Source: JADHLJ01 sp038118725
GTDB taxonomy: Bacteria; Pseudomonadota; Alphaproteobacteria; Thalassobaculales; Thalassobaculaceae
DNA length: 61,488 bases
NCBI GenBank assembly: GCA_038118725.1
Contig: JAYOIK010000025.1
Coordinates: 1 to 61,488, forward strand
Reading direction: 5' to 3'
Shown here: piece by piece, positions 25,202 to 34,878 of the stretch
Numbering within the stretch: the first letter of the stretch is position 1
How the letters are laid out: the number at the start of each line of letters is the position of its first letter
The notes under the pieces: model-generated
The model's database searches: none
Told to the model about the DNA's origin: nothing
The model's input: the letters and a program-made list of their open reading frames with translations, nothing else
Made by a program: the position numbers and the translations under genes

Positions 25202-25902
25202 TGCTCTTGGTGCGCGATATCCAAACCCATTACGGTGCCAGCCAGGCGCTGTTCGGCCTGTCCCTGGAAGTCGGCGCGCGCGAGGTGGTGACCCTGATGG
25301 GGCGCAACGGCATGGGCAAGACGACGACCGTACACTCGATCCTTGGGATCACCCCTGTTACCTCGGGCGAAATCACCTTCGAGGGCCGACGGATCGACGC
25401 CTTGGCCAGTTTTCGTATCGGTCAGGCCGGGATCGGTCTGGTGCCCGAGGGCCGCCAGGTGTTTCCCAACCTCACGGTGCGCGAGAACCTGATCGCCACC
25501 GCCGCCAACCGGTCGGGATCTCCGACGCCGTGGACCCTGGACGGGGTGCTGGAGATGTTTCCGGCCCTTCTCGACCGGCTTGCCAGCATGGGCAATCTGT
25601 TGTCCGGCGGCGAGCAACAGATGCTGGCCATTGGACGCGCCCTGATGACCAACCCCAAGCTATTGATCCTGGACGAGGCGACCGAGGGCCTGGCGCCTCT
25701 GGTGCGCCGGGACATCTGGGCCTGCCTCGAGCGGCTCAAGCGCGCCGGCCAGGCGATCCTGGTGATCGACAAGAACATCGAGGACCTCGCCCGTATCGCC
25801 GATCGGCACTACGTCATTGAAAAAGGCCATGTGGTCTGGTCCGGCACCTCCGATGAATTGCGATCCCGCCAGGATGTTCTGACCGAGAAGCTCGGGGTTT
25901 GA
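25201..25902 (+). CDS. livF: branched-chain amino acid ABC transporter ATP-binding protein LivF
   Basis: 233 residues. Walker A GRNGMGKTT at 34-42, the LivF-specific GLVPEGRQVFPNLTV, signature LSGGEQQMLAIGRAL, Walker B LLILDEATEGLAP, and a C-terminal DKNIEDLARIADRHYVIEKG in which the usual switch His (EQN/EHN region) reads DKNIED, as in many LivF. Last gene of the liv operon; no clear hairpin was found right after it on the plus strand before the tRNA terminator. Confidence 0.95.
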   Translation: MLLVRDIQTHYGASQALFGLSLEVGAREVVTLMGRNGMGKTTTVHSILGITPVTSGEITFEGRRIDALASFRIGQAGIGLVPEGRQVFPNLTVRENLIATAANRSGSPTPWTLDGVLEMFPALLDRLASMGNLLSGGEQQMLAIGRALMTNPKLLILDEATEGLAPLVRRDIWACLERLKRAGQAILVIDKNIEDLARIADRHYVIEKGHVVWSGTSDELRSRQDVLTEKLGV

Positions 25903-25989
25903 TGATGGCGGTGACGGTTGCTGGCTTTTTCGCCCGGTTCCAAATGTGGACCCTCCGCGTTTTCTCGCGGCGCGAGCTTCCAGAAAACC

Positions 25990-26016
25990 AAAAACCCCCT
26001 GGTTTCCCAGGGGGTT
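25990..26016 (-). terminator. rho-independent terminator of tRNA-Ala
   Basis: A perfect 10-bp stem AACCCCCTGG / CCAGGGGGTT (25993-26002 with 26007-26016), 4-base loop, followed on the minus strand by TTTTT (25990-25994 overlapping the stem base). It sits 5 bases after the 3' end of the tRNA. Confidence 0.88.
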
Positions 26017-26020
26017 ATCT

Positions 26021-26096
<76 letters not shown>

Positions 26097-26133
26097 AAAT
26101 TCCGGGACGGGCGGGTTGGCCCGTGGAGATGTG

Positions 26134-26162
26134 TAGATAACGGCGGCGGCGGCGCTTCGCAA
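26134..26162 (-). promoter_or_regulatory. promoter of tRNA-Ala
   Basis: On the minus strand TTGCGA (26157-26162) is the -35 and TATCTA (26134-26139) the -10, exactly 17 bases apart. Transcription would start near 26127, about 30 bases before the mature tRNA end. Confidence 0.55.
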
Positions 26163-26207
26163 GAGGGTTTGTGAGCTTCTCTTGATCGACCGCCCCCGAG
26201 GCCGTCC

Positions 26208-26651
26208 TCAGGTCTCCTCTTCGTCATCCTCCGGCGGAAGATCGTCGTCATCCTCCAGAAGGTCCTCGTCGTCCAAATCCTCGTCTTCGTCCTCGTCTTC
26301 ATCGTCGACATCGACGCCGACGCTTCCAGCCTTCTTGGCGAGCGCGGACTCGGGGTCGTCCTCGTCGAGATCGGGAATGATTTCGTTGTCGTCCTCGTCG
26401 TCGAGAACGTCATCCTCGTCCTCGTCGTCGAGATCCGTATCCTCGTCATCCTCGTCCTCGCTCTTCGCCTTGGCGCGGACCGTCTTGGGGTCCTCGGCCA
26501 CGGGCGCGCGATTGCGGCGGCTTTTCAGCACCGCCTCGGGATCGAAGGGCGAGCCGCAGCTCGGGCAAATGATCGGCGATTTATCGAAGTCGTAAAACAA
26601 GGTCGCGCAGGACTGGCAGACCCGTTTTATGCCCCATTCTGGTTTAGCCAA
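26208..26651 (-). CDS. TIGR02300 (FYDLN-type) acidic zinc-ribbon protein
   Basis: 147 residues. The N-terminus KPEWGIKRVCQSC...CPSCGSPFDPE holds four cysteines forming a zinc ribbon, and FYDFD corresponds to the FYDLN signature that names this alphaproteobacterial family. From about residue 60 the protein is almost only Asp and Glu with short hydrophobic islands (EIIPDL, SALAKKAG). Start is a TTG at 26649-26651, chosen because GGAGGAG lies 6 bases upstream and the family begins MAKPEWG at this point; no ATG fits. Function of the family is unknown; a nucleic-acid or basic-protein partner is a fair guess. Divergent from aroA across 295 bases that hold no further gene. Confidence 0.88.
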   Translation of the reverse strand: MAKPEWGIKRVCQSCATLFYDFDKSPIICPSCGSPFDPEAVLKSRRNRAPVAEDPKTVRAKAKSEDEDDEDTDLDDEDEDDVLDDEDDNEIIPDLDEDDPESALAKKAGSVGVDVDDEDEDEDEDLDDEDLLEDDDDLPPEDDEEET

Positions 26652-26946
26652 GTCGACTCCTCCGAAACAACGGTAACGCACCGGACGCGGCGCGGGGATA
26701 TCCAGGATCGCGACCGATGTCAAAGCCAAAATGTAATTTCATGGCCCCCGCGCTTGTCGGCAAAGCGACCGGCGATCGAACTCCCCCGGCCATCAATACC
26801 CGACAACGCTCGGATTTACACTCACAAGCCAACGGTCACGGCAATATCATGCCCGCGCGGCCGGGACACCGAATTCAACCGGACAGTCGATAAACTCTAT
26901 GTTAGATAGCCGTCTCGCCGTCGAATCTGGCCAAGGGAAACAAATC

Positions 26947-28281
26947 GTGGCCGCGCTAACAGCCAATAAATCCACCGGCCTCATGGGGCGCATTCGGGTC
27001 CCCGGGGACAAGTCGATCTCGCATCGGGCGCTGATCATGGGCGCGCTTTCCATCGGCGAGACCGTGGTGCACGGATTGCTCGAGGGCGAGGACGTGCTCA
27101 ATACCGCCGCCGCCCTGCGCGCTTTCGGCGCCGAGGTCGAACGCCACCCCGATGGCGCCTGGCATATTCATGGCCGCGGCGTCGGCGGCTTTGACGAGCC
27201 GGACCAAGTGCTGGATTTGGGAAACTCCGGGACCGGGGTTCGTCTCTTGATGGGCGTTGCCGGCGGCAACCCGATCACCACGTTCTTTACCGGCGATGCC
27301 TCGCTGGTGGGCCGGCCCATGGCACGGGTTTCGACGCCGCTGGAGCAAATGGGCATCCGGTTCGTGAGCCGCGAGGGCGGTCGCCTTCCGCTGGCCTGTA
27401 TCGGCCCAACGACGTTGTTGCCGATCGAGTATACGCTTCCAGTGGCCTCGGCCCAGGTGAAGTCGGCGATCCTGCTGGCTGGATTGGCGGCGCCGGGCGA
27501 GACCACGGTGATCGAGCCACAGCCGACCCGGGACCACACCGAAACCATGATGCGTCAATTCGGCGCCACCGTGCGGGTCGAGGACCACGCCGACGGATCC
27601 CGCGCGATCACCTTGGTCGGCGAGCCGGAGCTGACCGGTCAAGTGGTGCAGGTTCCAACCGATCCGTCTTCCGCGGCTTTTCCCGCCGTAGCCGCGCTGA
27701 TCACCGAAGGCTCGGAGCTGATGTTGGAGCGGGTGGGAATCAACCCCCTGCGTTTCGGGCTGTTCGAGGTTCTGGCCGAGATGGGAGCCGATATCACCGT
27801 CGAGCCCTTGAATGACGGTGGCGGAGAGCCACTGGCGAATCTCACGGTCCGTTCGACCCGGTTGCGGGGCCGCGACGTGCCGGCGGAGATCGCGCCCCGG
27901 ATGATCGACGAGTATCCGATCCTCGCGGTCGCCGCCGCCTTCGCCGAGGGCACCACGGTGATGAACGGCTTGGCCGAGCTCCGGGTCAAGGAAAGCGACC
28001 GTCTAGGCGCCACCGCGCGCGGTCTGGCGGCGTGCGGCGTCGAGGTCGAGGAGAGTGACGACCGGCTCGTGGTGCATGGCTCGAGCGGGGCGGTGCCCGG
28101 CGGCGGCATGATCGCCGCTGATCTGGATCATCGGATCGCCATGGCGTTTCTGGTTCTCGGGCTGGGCGCCGAAGCTCCGGTGACGATCGATGACGGCGCG
28201 CCGATCGAGACCAGTTTTCCGGCCTTCTCGTCACTCATGCGCGACATTGGGGCTGATATCCGGGAAGGCGAGACGTCATGA
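26947..28281 (+). CDS. aroA: 3-phosphoshikimate 1-carboxyvinyltransferase (EPSP synthase), class II-like
   Basis: 444 residues. Sixth step of the shikimate pathway (shikimate-3-phosphate + PEP). Motifs: RIRVPGDKSISHR near residue 15, LDLGNSGTGVRLLMG, GDASLVGRPMARV, SAQVKSAIL, RDHTETM and LRVKESDRL. GDASLxxRPM, SAQVK and TRDHTE resemble class II (CP4-type) enzymes, though the PEP-site segment reads GNSGTG with Gly where CP4 has Ala. GTG 26947 is chosen as start because AAGGGA precedes it and it gives the usual N-terminal length; ATG 26899 in frame lacks a ribosome binding site. The last four bases (ATGA) overlap cmk. Confidence 0.93.
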   Translation: MAALTANKSTGLMGRIRVPGDKSISHRALIMGALSIGETVVHGLLEGEDVLNTAAALRAFGAEVERHPDGAWHIHGRGVGGFDEPDQVLDLGNSGTGVRLLMGVAGGNPITTFFTGDASLVGRPMARVSTPLEQMGIRFVSREGGRLPLACIGPTTLLPIEYTLPVASAQVKSAILLAGLAAPGETTVIEPQPTRDHTETMMRQFGATVRVEDHADGSRAITLVGEPELTGQVVQVPTDPSSAAFPAVAALITEGSELMLERVGINPLRFGLFEVLAEMGADITVEPLNDGGGEPLANLTVRSTRLRGRDVPAEIAPRMIDEYPILAVAAAFAEGTTVMNGLAELRVKESDRLGATARGLAACGVEVEESDDRLVVHGSSGAVPGGGMIAADLDHRIAMAFLVLGLGAEAPVTIDDGAPIETSFPAFSSLMRDIGADIREGETS

Positions 28282-28925
28282 TCATCGCCATCGACGGACC
28301 CGCCGCGTCGGGCAAGGGGACGGTGGCGCGACGGCTCGCCGAACATTTGAACTTCGCCTATCTCGATACCGGTTCGTTGTACCGGGCCGTGGCGTTGTCA
28401 GTGATACGAGCGGGCGAAGACCCTGGTGATGCCGCGGTGGCTGCCCGGCACGCGCGCGCGTTGGACCCGAACCTCACCGAAGACCCGGCCATCCGGACGG
28501 CCGAGAGCGGTGCCGCCGCCTCGAAGGTCGCCGCGGTTCCGAAGGTCCGCGCCGCGCTTCTGGCGTTCCAGCGTGACTTCGCGGCGCGCCCGCCAAACGG
28601 CCCGAACGGTCCGGTTTCAGGCGCGGTTCTGGACGGCCGGGATATCGGCACGGTGGTCTGCCCCGAGGCGGAACGAAAGATCTTCGTGACCGCCGATGTG
28701 GAAATTCGCGCCACAAGGCGTTTCAAGGAGTTGCTCGGAAGGGGCGAGGGCGCTATATATGCGCGCGTTCTGGCGGATCTGCGCGAGCGTGACGAGCGTG
28801 ACGGCTCTCGGGCCGATGCTCCCATGCGGCGGGCCGAGGACGCGATGCTTCTGGATACCACGCATCTCGACCCCGATCAGGCCTTCGAAAGCGCCCGCGC
28901 CTTAGTTGAAACCGGAACGATTTGA
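28278..28925 (+). CDS. cmk: cytidylate kinase
   Basis: 215 residues. P-loop GPAASGKGT at 7-15, LDTGSLYRAVAL for CMP binding, VLDGRDIGTVVCPEAE, and LID region RDERDGSRADAPMRRAEDA are all classical CMP kinase features. It phosphorylates CMP and dCMP using ATP. Translationally coupled to aroA (ATGA overlap at 28278-28281) and followed after 205 bases by rpsA, the usual alphaproteobacterial order. Confidence 0.96.
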   Translation: MIIAIDGPAASGKGTVARRLAEHLNFAYLDTGSLYRAVALSVIRAGEDPGDAAVAARHARALDPNLTEDPAIRTAESGAAASKVAAVPKVRAALLAFQRDFAARPPNGPNGPVSGAVLDGRDIGTVVCPEAERKIFVTADVEIRATRRFKELLGRGEGAIYARVLADLRERDERDGSRADAPMRRAEDAMLLDTTHLDPDQAFESARALVETGTI

Positions 28926-29130
28926 ACCGTCGGCTCTCTGTTTGGTCCGAAGCCGGCAAACGCAACCAGATGGTGGCCGACCGATCGGCCTCGTTCGAAC
29001 CCGCGGACCGGGACGAACACCGCCCGATACAGCATGCGCGATGACGCATCACCGGGACCCAAGCCACCATGCACAACCCACCGGCGGTCGACACATGCCG
29101 CCGGCCAGACGTTATGTCTAAGGAGATTTC

Positions 29131-30846
<1,716 letters not shown>

Positions 30847-30868
30847 TCCGCGTCGTTTCGCACCAAGG

Positions 30869-30907
30869 CATGGCCGTTCCCTTGAAAGTGGGAGCGGCCA
30901 TGTTCTT
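30869..30907 (+). terminator. rho-independent terminator of rpsA
   Basis: A 13-bp stem (30869-30881 with 30890-30902, one G-T pair), 8-base loop, then TTCTTT. It lies 23 bases after rpsA. The remaining ~190 bases before ihfB contain no gene I can support. Confidence 0.82.
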
Positions 30908-31098
30908 TCATGGGGTCTCGGTCCCGTGCGTTCTCTCATGACGGCCTCGCCGCGTGGCTCCGAAAGGCCTTTCAGAAGAAGAGCTTATACTTGACGGGTT
31001 GTGTAACCCCTGGCATCCTCGCGATCTGGAAAGCCAGTATCCGGACGGTGTCCCCGGGACACGGATGGGTTGGGCAAGGCACGGGAACGGTCGGCACA

Positions 31099-31383
31099 AT
31101 GACCAAGTCCGAATTGATCATGCGGTTGGCGGAAGCGAATCCACATCTCTACCAGCGCGACGTGGAGCGGATTGTCTCGACGATCTTCGAGGAAATCTCG
31201 CAGGCCCTGGAGAATGGTGATCGAGTCGAGCTGCGGGGTTTCGGCGCGTTTTCGATCAAGCGCCGGGACGCCAGAACGGGTCGCAACCCCCGTACGGGTG
31301 ACGCGGTGACGGTTCGCGAGAAGTGCGTGCCTTATTTCAAGACCGGAAAACAGTTGCGTGAACGGCTGAATCCCACGTCTTAA
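31099..31383 (+). CDS. ihfB: integration host factor subunit beta
   Basis: 94 residues. HU/IHF fold with SELIMRLAEANPHLYQRDVERIV at the N-terminus, GDRVELRGFGAFSIKRRDARTGRNPRTG (the DNA-binding arm with its Pro-Arg tip) and PYFKTGKQLRERLN. The pattern NPRTG and its position after rpsA identify IhfB. It bends DNA together with IhfA, encoded elsewhere. Start 31099 gives the family N-terminus; the frame extends to 30910 without similarity. Its TAA overlaps the TAA of the convergent MocR gene as TTAA. Confidence 0.95.
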   Translation: MTKSELIMRLAEANPHLYQRDVERIVSTIFEEISQALENGDRVELRGFGAFSIKRRDARTGRNPRTGDAVTVREKCVPYFKTGKQLRERLNPTS

Positions 31384-32915
31384 CTCAAGGCTCCTAAAAT
31401 CTCCTGATCAGTTCTTCCCCGCGGCATGGTGGCCACGGTCACCGCTTGCAACGTGTCGGCGACATGTCCCGCCAGTTCAGGCGCGAGTCCGGCGAAGCCC
31501 AACAGCAGCCCGTTTCGCTCCGTCGGACCGTGAAAGTAGGCCGATAACGGCGGACAGGTAATCCCCCGTGCCCGCATTTCCTCGGTAGCCGCGACATCGG
31601 GGATTTCCGGTGGCAAATCAAAAGTCAGATGCATGCCCGAGCTTGGCGGATCGATCCTCGGGAAGTCGCTGAACCTGTCGGCCAACGCCGCGACCAGGGC
31701 ATCCCGCCGTTCGCGATAAAGCAATCGCATGCGCCGGACATGGCCGCCGAAATGCCCCTCGTCGATAAACCGCGCGAGCACCGCCTGAGAATCTATTGGC
31801 GGATGCCGGTCGACATGCGCGCGGAGTCCGCGCAACAGGGAGATCAACGGGGTTGGCGCAACGAGATAGCCGAGGCGAATGGCCGGGGTCAGGATCTTGC
31901 TGAACGTACCGGCATAGATCACCCGCCCGTCGGGGTCCAAGCTGTGCAGCGCCGAAAGTGGCCGGCTTTCATAGCGAAACTCGCTATCGTAATCGTCTTC
32001 GAGTATCCATACCCCGTCCTCGGATGCCCAATGCAGGAGCTCGAGCCGTCGTGCCAGACTCAAGGTCGCTCCGGTCGGAAACTGGTGGGTCGGCGTGACG
32101 ATCGCCAGTCGTGTTCCCGCCCCCGAGGCGCGCGCGGCGGCGACCACAAGACCGTTTTCGTCGACCGGCGCCGGCGCCAGTTTCGCTCCCGAGGCGGTGA
32201 CGGCTCCCTTCAGGCCGATATAGCCCGGATCCTCGATACAGACCTTGTCGCCAGTCTCCAGAACCAAGCGGGTGACCAGGTCGACGGCTTGCTGTGAGCC
32301 GGAGGTTACGAGAATGCGATCCGGCGACGCGGCGATCCCCCGAGCGGTCGAGAGATATTCCGAGATCGCCTCGCGCAGGGGTAGGTAACCTTGAGGATCC
32401 TGATAGCCGAGCAGATGGGCCGGCTCTGAGCGCCAGAACTGGTTGGCCAGACGTGCCCAGGTCGCGAAGGGAAAGGCTTCCAGCGCCGGATATCCCGGGC
32501 TGAGGAAAATCGGCCCGTTTGTCGTGTCATGCATCGGCAGCGCCTCAAGCGAACGCGCGCGATCGGACGGTTCCGGCAGGGTGGGCGCGTTCGGAACCAT
32601 GGGCTTCGGCGTGGCGGTTGGCATCGCCATGGGCAGATCCGCCAGATCCTCCGCGACCACCGTCCCGACCCCGGATCGGGTCTCCACATAGCCCTCGGCA
32701 AGCAATCGATCGAAGGCGATGGCGATGGTATTGCGGCCGAGCCGTGTCTCCCGCGCCAGGCCTCGAGTCGATGGCAGCCGCTGTCCCGGGCGCAACCGGC
32801 CCTCGGCAATCGCGTCCCTGAAAAACGCGTACACTTGATCTTGCAATGTTTCCCCACTCGACCGGTCCGGCGCGAAGACCGTCCAGACCGGCGCCGTGAC
32901 ATTCAAGGACGACAT
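31380..32915 (-). CDS. MocR/PdxR-type transcriptional regulator (GntR HTH + aminotransferase domain)
   Basis: 511 residues. A GntR winged helix at about 20-90 (GRLRPGQRLPSTRGLARETRLGRNTIAIAFDRLLAEGYV) is joined to a fold type I aminotransferase domain with TSGSQQAVDLVTRL, ILEDDYDSEFRY and the PLP lysine in GTFSKILTPAIRLGYL. Such proteins sense PLP or amino compounds and control PLP synthesis, GABA or taurine use. It is divergent from a PaiB-family FMN-binding gene, its probable target. ATG 32915 is chosen after a TGGAG ribosome binding site; ATG 32927 is possible. Confidence 0.9.
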   Translation of the reverse strand: MSSLNVTAPVWTVFAPDRSSGETLQDQVYAFFRDAIAEGRLRPGQRLPSTRGLARETRLGRNTIAIAFDRLLAEGYVETRSGVGTVVAEDLADLPMAMPTATPKPMVPNAPTLPEPSDRARSLEALPMHDTTNGPIFLSPGYPALEAFPFATWARLANQFWRSEPAHLLGYQDPQGYLPLREAISEYLSTARGIAASPDRILVTSGSQQAVDLVTRLVLETGDKVCIEDPGYIGLKGAVTASGAKLAPAPVDENGLVVAAARASGAGTRLAIVTPTHQFPTGATLSLARRLELLHWASEDGVWILEDDYDSEFRYESRPLSALHSLDPDGRVIYAGTFSKILTPAIRLGYLVAPTPLISLLRGLRAHVDRHPPIDSQAVLARFIDEGHFGGHVRRMRLLYRERRDALVAALADRFSDFPRIDPPSSGMHLTFDLPPEIPDVAATEEMRARGITCPPLSAYFHGPTERNGLLLGFAGLAPELAGHVADTLQAVTVATMPRGRTDQEILGALS

Positions 32916-33040
32916 TGGTGGCTCCATCAAAAATAACAAAATTGGCCCTTCTAGTAAGGCCGCTTGAGGCGTAGCACAAGCTGCCATCCCCAAGCGTCAC
33001 GAATAGCGTGACGAACACGTGTGCCGAAGAGGACCCGATC

Positions 33041-33667
33041 ATGAGCTACGTGCCGAGCGCATTCAGGATTAACGATCTGGCGAAAAGCCATGAACTGATC
33101 GCCGCGAACAGCTTCGGTCTTCTTGTCGTCGAGACCGGTAACGGTCCGAGCTTGTCGCATCTGCCGTTTCTCTTGGACCGGGAACGCGGGGCAATGGGAC
33201 ATCTGCGTTGCCATGTCGCCAAGGCAAACGGTATCTGGCGGGACATCGCCGGCAAATCGGTCTCCGCCGTGTTTACCGGGCCGCATGCCTATATCTCACC
33301 AGACTGGTATGCCAATCCCGGGCTGGTGCCGACCTGGAACTATACGGCGGCCTATGTGACAGGGACCGCCAGCATCATGGATGACAGTACTTTGGATTCC
33401 TTTCTATGGGTGCTTTCGGACCGCGAGGAAGGGCGTATCCCAGGCAAGAAACCATGGACGATGGATCGGGTTGACGGGGACGCGCTTGCCCAAATGCGAA
33501 AGGCGATCGTCGGCATCGATATCGCGATCACCCGGATCGACGGAAAATCCAAGATGTCGCAGAACCGCGGCGCCGATGATCGCGAGGGCGTGGCCCGCGC
33601 CCTGCGCGATCTTGGTGGCGAGGACGCCCTGGCGGTCGCGACCCTCGTGGAAGGCGTGGATCGCTAG
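33041..33667 (+). CDS. PaiB-family FMN-binding negative transcriptional regulator
   Basis: 208 residues, split-barrel FMN-binding fold. MSYVPSAFR, SHLPFLLD, HVAKAN, and PHAYISPDWY...VPTWNYTAAYVTG are diagnostic of PaiB. Members were named for repression of sporulation genes in Bacillus but many may be pyridoxamine-oxidase-like enzymes, which fits a divergent PLP-sensing MocR regulator next door. ATG 33041 follows GAGGACCCGATC; frame back to 33008 is not needed. Confidence 0.9.
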   Translation: MSYVPSAFRINDLAKSHELIAANSFGLLVVETGNGPSLSHLPFLLDRERGAMGHLRCHVAKANGIWRDIAGKSVSAVFTGPHAYISPDWYANPGLVPTWNYTAAYVTGTASIMDDSTLDSFLWVLSDREEGRIPGKKPWTMDRVDGDALAQMRKAIVGIDIAITRIDGKSKMSQNRGADDREGVARALRDLGGEDALAVATLVEGVDR

Positions 33668-33769
33668 CCGAGACGGCTATTCATGAGCCCGGGGACAGTG
33701 TAAAATTGCCGATACTTGAAACAACCTTGCTTGCAACACCTTTCGCCAATTACGAACGAAAGCGGCTCG

Positions 33770-34117
33770 ATGGCCACTCGCTCCAGAATCGCCAAACTCG
33801 CGGCGACAATCGTGACCCTGCCGATCACGCTCACGGTGGTGCTTTTCGCCGTGTCGAACAGACATGTCGTGGCGCTGGAGTTTTGGCCGCTGCCAGGTTC
33901 GTTGGAAGTGCCGCTCTACGTTGTCGGGCTGCTCACGATGGTCATCGGGTTTCTCATTGGTGGGGTGATCGCCTGGCTTGGCGCCGGGGAAAGCCGTCAA
34001 CGGGCCCGCGTCGCCGAACGGGACGCCCGGGGGCTGGAAGCGCAACTCGCCGATGCCCGCGTCGAGGTCGACAAGGCCCGCGCGCTGGCGCCCGTGACAA
34101 CCTCGGCGGCGCAATAG
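33770..34117 (+). CDS. LapA-domain (DUF1049) small inner-membrane protein
   Basis: 115 residues. Two membrane helices (about 13-32 and 47-69) separated by SNRHVVALEFWPLPGSLEVPL, the LapA motif region, then a C-terminal amphipathic coiled coil (RARVAERDARGLEAQLADARVEV). In enterobacteria LapA helps regulate LPS assembly with LapB. It lies directly before trpF, 38 bases apart, an arrangement frequent in alphaproteobacteria, where ihfB is usually also adjacent; here the MocR/PaiB pair appears to have been inserted between ihfB and lapA. ATG at 33770 removes an unconserved lead. Confidence 0.85.
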   Translation: MATRSRIAKLAATIVTLPITLTVVLFAVSNRHVVALEFWPLPGSLEVPLYVVGLLTMVIGFLIGGVIAWLGAGESRQRARVAERDARGLEAQLADARVEVDKARALAPVTTSAAQ

Positions 34118-34155
34118 CCCCGGTTCCGACAATCCATTCCAAAGAGATCCCCGCC

Positions 34156-34803
34156 ATGGTCGAGGTCAAGATTTGCGGCCTTAACACAAGCGAAGCGGTC
34201 GCCGCCGCCCATGCCGGTGGCGCCAGCCATATCGGCTTCATCTTTTATCCTCCCTCGCCCCGCGCGGTATCGCCTGCGCGGGCCGGAGAGATCGCGAAGT
34301 CGGCGCCGGCCTCGGTCAAGCGGGTCGCGGTTTTCGTCGACCCCTCGGACGCCGAGATCGAGGCTGTTGTCGCCGCGTTGTCACCGGCGATGTTACAACT
34401 TCACGGTTCGGAAAGCCCAGGGCGGGTGACGGAGGTCAAAGAGCGCTTTGGGCTACCGGTGATGAAGGCGATTCGGGTTTCCAGCGCCGAGGATATTTGC
34501 TCGGCCGAACCGTATGACGGTATCGCCGACGCCCTGCTGTTTGACGCCAAGCCACCCAAGAACGCCGAGGGGATGCTGCCTGGCGGCAACGGTCTTGCCT
34601 TCGATTGGACGCTGTTGAGCGATTTTCAGGGCGCGACGCCCTGGTTCCTGTCCGGCGGCCTGGACTTGGACAATATTGAACAAGCCATGCGAATCACCGG
34701 TGCCGGGGCGATAGATGTTTCCTCCGGCGTGGAAGATCGGCCCGGGGTCAAGAACACTGAAAAGATCGGCGCGTTTCTGCGCGTCGCGCGCAACTTGAGC
34801 TAG
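34156..34803 (+). CDS. trpF: phosphoribosylanthranilate isomerase
   Basis: 215 residues, TIM barrel. KICGLN at 5-10 holds catalytic C7; HIGFIFYPPSPRAVSP, LQLHGSE, LLFDAKPP and the second catalytic Asp region GAIDVSSGVED with FLSGGLDLDN complete the set. It converts PRA to CdRP in tryptophan synthesis. Start 34156 follows AGAGATCC; the open frame back to 33706 crosses lapA in another frame and is not coding. First of trpF-trpB-trpA. Confidence 0.95.
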   Translation: MVEVKICGLNTSEAVAAAHAGGASHIGFIFYPPSPRAVSPARAGEIAKSAPASVKRVAVFVDPSDAEIEAVVAALSPAMLQLHGSESPGRVTEVKERFGLPVMKAIRVSSAEDICSAEPYDGIADALLFDAKPPKNAEGMLPGGNGLAFDWTLLSDFQGATPWFLSGGLDLDNIEQAMRITGAGAIDVSSGVEDRPGVKNTEKIGAFLRVARNLS

Positions 34804-34878
34804 CCGAGCCCTTGCACCCTGGCCCACGCGCCAGCATTATGCGGCTTGCCCGTGAGCGAGCCAGAAACAGGAGAAAAG

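Noticed and set aside
33706..34155. N-terminal extension of trpF by 150 residues
   Set aside because: It overlaps lapA in another frame; the conserved TrpF N-terminus and ribosome binding site are at 34156.
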